From the NCBI RefSeq assembly GCF_000177675.1, contig NZ_ADGX01000048.1, positions 1-60,301 on the forward strand: a stretch of 60,301 nt of DNA. The letters are read 5' to 3'. This DNA is from Parafrankia sp. EUN1f. GTDB lineage: Bacteria; Actinomycetota; Actinomycetes; Frankiales; Frankiaceae. Below, piece after piece: positions 58,895-60,301 of the stretch. Position numbers and translations under genes: made by a program. Numbering within the stretch: the first letter of the stretch is position 1; each line of letters opens with the position of its first letter. The notes below the pieces were generated by a model. The model was not told the DNA's origin. It saw only the letters and a program-made list of their open reading frames with translations, and made no database searches.

Positions 58895-59865
58895 GGAGCA
58901 CTCCGTTCGCGGTGGGCCGGTTGCCGGGTAAGCCGCCAGACGGCGCCACAGCAACCGAGCAGGAGAAAAGTCAGGCTGGCGATCAGTGAGAAGCTCAGCG
59001 CGTCGAAGGTGGCGTAGCTGAGCATCACCGCGAACACGCTGGCGGCCAGCGCCCGGATGAGGTCCTTCGTCCGCTGGTCGGGGGCACGGCGCAGGGCGAT
59101 CACCGCGCAGGTCAGCGGGATTCCGAACAGCAGTATGAGCACGACCATGCCGACCGCGCCGATCTCCACCAGGCTGCCCAGGTACTGGTTGTCCAGGGTG
59201 CGGTAGATGTTCGGCAGGAACGTGCGGAAGCCGCGGCCGAACAGCGGGGACTGGTCGAAGTAGTGGCCGACCGTCGCGTAGTCACTGGTCCGGCCCGAGG
59301 TGCTCGGATCCTCGGAGATGCCGGCGAACATGCTGCGCACGGTGCCGAGCAGGCCGGGCACGGCCAATCGCATGATCACCAGGAAGACCGGCGTGATGAT
59401 CAGTGCCCGCACGCGGATCCGGGACGGCCAGCCGGTGAACAGGACGATGAAGGTGACCGTGGCGGCGAGCAGGCCGCCGCGGGACAGGGTCATCGGCAGC
59501 GCGACCAGAAGCATGACCACGCCCACCCAGCGGAGCCGACCACGCAGGCGGGTGGCAGCGGGCTGCAGGGCGAAGTGGAGGGCGAACGGCAGGATCGCGG
59601 CGAACACGACGCCGGCCTCGATCGGGTGGCTTGCGGTCGCCTTGATCCGGACGAAGTCCGACCGGGTGCTCAGCTCGTCGAAGGCCGCGATCGGCTGCAG
59701 GCCGGGGGCTTGACCGCGGCGAGCGGATTGAACCCGGTGTAGAACTGCACCAGCCCGAGCAGGCCGAGCAGGCCGCCGCCGATGGCCAGGCGCCGCAGCA
59801 GCGTCTCCATCCGATCGAGGCTGCTCACCCCGTCGCAGGCGATCAGCATGATCCCCAGCCAGCAC
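58891..59865 (-). CDS. O-antigen ligase/polymerase, C-terminal part (frame broken)
   Basis: The true homology runs from about 59707 leftwards: PGLQPIAAFDELSTRSDF, TASHPIEAGVVFAAILPFALHF, then LSRGGLLAATVTFIVLFTG and a large outer loop before YLGSLVEIGAVGMVVLILL. These match Wzy/WaaL-type polymerases, including the HPIE and SRGG motifs. About eight helices. The first 50 residues of this frame are a shadow; the N-terminal half is in the next frame, and one extra C in the C5 run (59704-59708) would join them into a normal protein. The stop overlaps the acetyltransferase start. Confidence 0.75.
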   Translation of the reverse strand: MLAGDHADRLRRGEQPRSDGDAAAAPGHRRRPARPARAGAVLHRVQSARRGQAPGLQPIAAFDELSTRSDFVRIKATASHPIEAGVVFAAILPFALHFALQPAATRLRGRLRWVGVVMLLVALPMTLSRGGLLAATVTFIVLFTGWPSRIRVRALIITPVFLVIMRLAVPGLLGTVRSMFAGISEDPSTSGRTSDYATVGHYFDQSPLFGRGFRTFLPNIYRTLDNQYLGSLVEIGAVGMVVLILLFGIPLTCAVIALRRAPDQRTKDLIRALAASVFAVMLSYATFDALSFSLIASLTFLLLGCCGAVWRLTRQPAHRERSAP

Positions 59866-60104
59866 AGGGTCGCGATGAGGCCCCGGTCAGCCGCGCGGAT
59901 CTCGACCGCGGACGTGACCCGGCCATTGGACGCGGTGTAACTGAGCAGGACCACGACCATGAACATCAACGCGGCGACGCGCACCGGGTTCGCCGCCTGG
60001 TCCAGGCCCAGAGCCGGATGGAGCCGCCCGCCGAGCCAACACAGCAGGCCGGCGAGACCGATCAGGTTTGCCGGAGTCGCGGCCGAGCCGAGCGAACCGA
60101 TCAC
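59670..60104 (-). CDS. O-antigen ligase/polymerase, N-terminal part (frame broken)
   Basis: Real coding from GTG 60104 to about 59707: IGSLGSAATPANLIGLAGLLCWLGG, cited as TPANLIGLAGLLCWLGG, then VRVAALMFMVVVLLSYTAS and helices up to LGLVQFYTGFNPLAAVK. The last residues (PPACSRSRPSTS) are out-of-frame. The frame also reads open upstream as RGLLLGLSAQL without a start codon, which suggests the gene begins further right and is interrupted again near 60130. Confidence 0.65.
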   Translation of the reverse strand: MIGSLGSAATPANLIGLAGLLCWLGGRLHPALGLDQAANPVRVAALMFMVVVLLSYTASNGRVTSAVEIRAADRGLIATLCWLGIMLIACDGVSSLDRMETLLRRLAIGGGLLGLLGLVQFYTGFNPLAAVKPPACSRSRPSTS

Positions 60105-60301
60105 CAGCTGCGCGGACAGGCCCAGCAGCAGGCCTCGGGCTCGGCCTCCTTGATCTCGATCGTGGGCACGATCAGTTTGTCCTCGGTGCGGGTCACCAGC
60201 CGGACCACGTCAAGACGCACGATCGCCAGGACCGACGAATGCTGGTCCGCCCGCTTGAACCGCGACAGCATCTCCAGCAGGCCGTTCACCTCAGCGGTCT
60301 C
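60101..60301 (-). CDS. Partial upstream coding segment, cut by the window edge
   Basis: The frame is open from the window edge and reads LSRFKRADQHSSVLAIVRL and LIVPTIEIKEAEP, then ends in a Cys/Trp-rich tail (CCWACPRSW) typical of a shadow. Adding one C in the run near 60133 would continue EAEP into RGLLLGLSAQLVIGSLG of the polymerase. It is either the polymerase N-terminus or the end of another gene coupled by GTGA at 60101-60104. Confidence 0.45.
   Translation of the reverse strand, partial: ETAEVNGLLEMLSRFKRADQHSSVLAIVRLDVVRLVTRTEDKLIVPTIEIKEAEPEACCWACPRSW

Overview
The window is about 70% GC, with dense, often 4-base-overlapping genes, many GTG starts, an AfsR-type SARP/NB-ARC regulator, a Pmt/RsmI divergent pair and a WS/DGAT acyltransferase. 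This points to a mycelial actinomycete; a Frankia-like organism is my best guess, but nothing here proves the genus. I found no rRNA, tRNA, CRISPR array, transposase or phage gene.

Layout. 0.2-7.6 kb: SARP regulator, divergent phosphotransferase-like gene, a perfect bidirectional terminator, then a secreted seven-repeat (probable beta-propeller) protein behind the alkaline phosphatase phoD. 7.6-16.2 kb: a low-GC leader with a small leucine-TTA-containing ORF and a U-tract terminator, followed by a six-gene lipid operon (desaturase, acyl carrier protein, cyclopropane-synthase-like methyltransferase, P450, type II thioesterase, fatty acyl-AMP ligase) and a GT-C-like membrane protein. 16.1-17.9 kb: divergent TetR and AraC regulators. 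18-23.7 kb: an organosulfur locus (cysteine-type leader peptide, ROK regulator, TauD dioxygenase, SsuA-SsuC-SsuB importer). 23.8-31.3 kb: DUF4232 lipoprotein, WS/DGAT coupled to a secreted LpqC-like esterase, a SLOG-like protein next to a truncated mannosyltransferase, and a TetR/MFS drug-efflux pair. 31.3-42.7 kb: YceI, SulP, DUF305, FHA protein, a flavoprotein with a small membrane protein, GH15 and two hypotheticals. 43-46 kb: pmt and rsmI. 46-60.3 kb: a cell-surface polysaccharide cluster (rfbC, rfbA, acetyltransferases, three glycosyltransferase genes, a methyltransferase, an orphan OpuAC-type binding protein, asparagine synthase, acyltransferase-3, O-antigen polymerase) running off the right edge.

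How the parts work together. The lipid operon looks like a stand-alone line: a fatty acid is adenylated by the FAAL, loaded on the ACP, desaturated, methylated or cyclopropanated, oxidised by the P450 and released by the thioesterase. No PKS or NRPS is present. FAAL, desaturase and ACP together recall JamABC-type cassettes, but the methyltransferase and P450 make the set unusual. The sulfur locus is probably controlled by a leaderless leader peptide with one late cysteine codon, ahead of a ROK protein whose usual sugar-contacting residues are altered.

Three reading-frame breaks (thioesterase 5' end, and two in the O-antigen polymerase) are each repaired by one extra base in a short G/C run. 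They are more likely small sequence errors than real pseudogenes, but this cannot be settled from the sequence.
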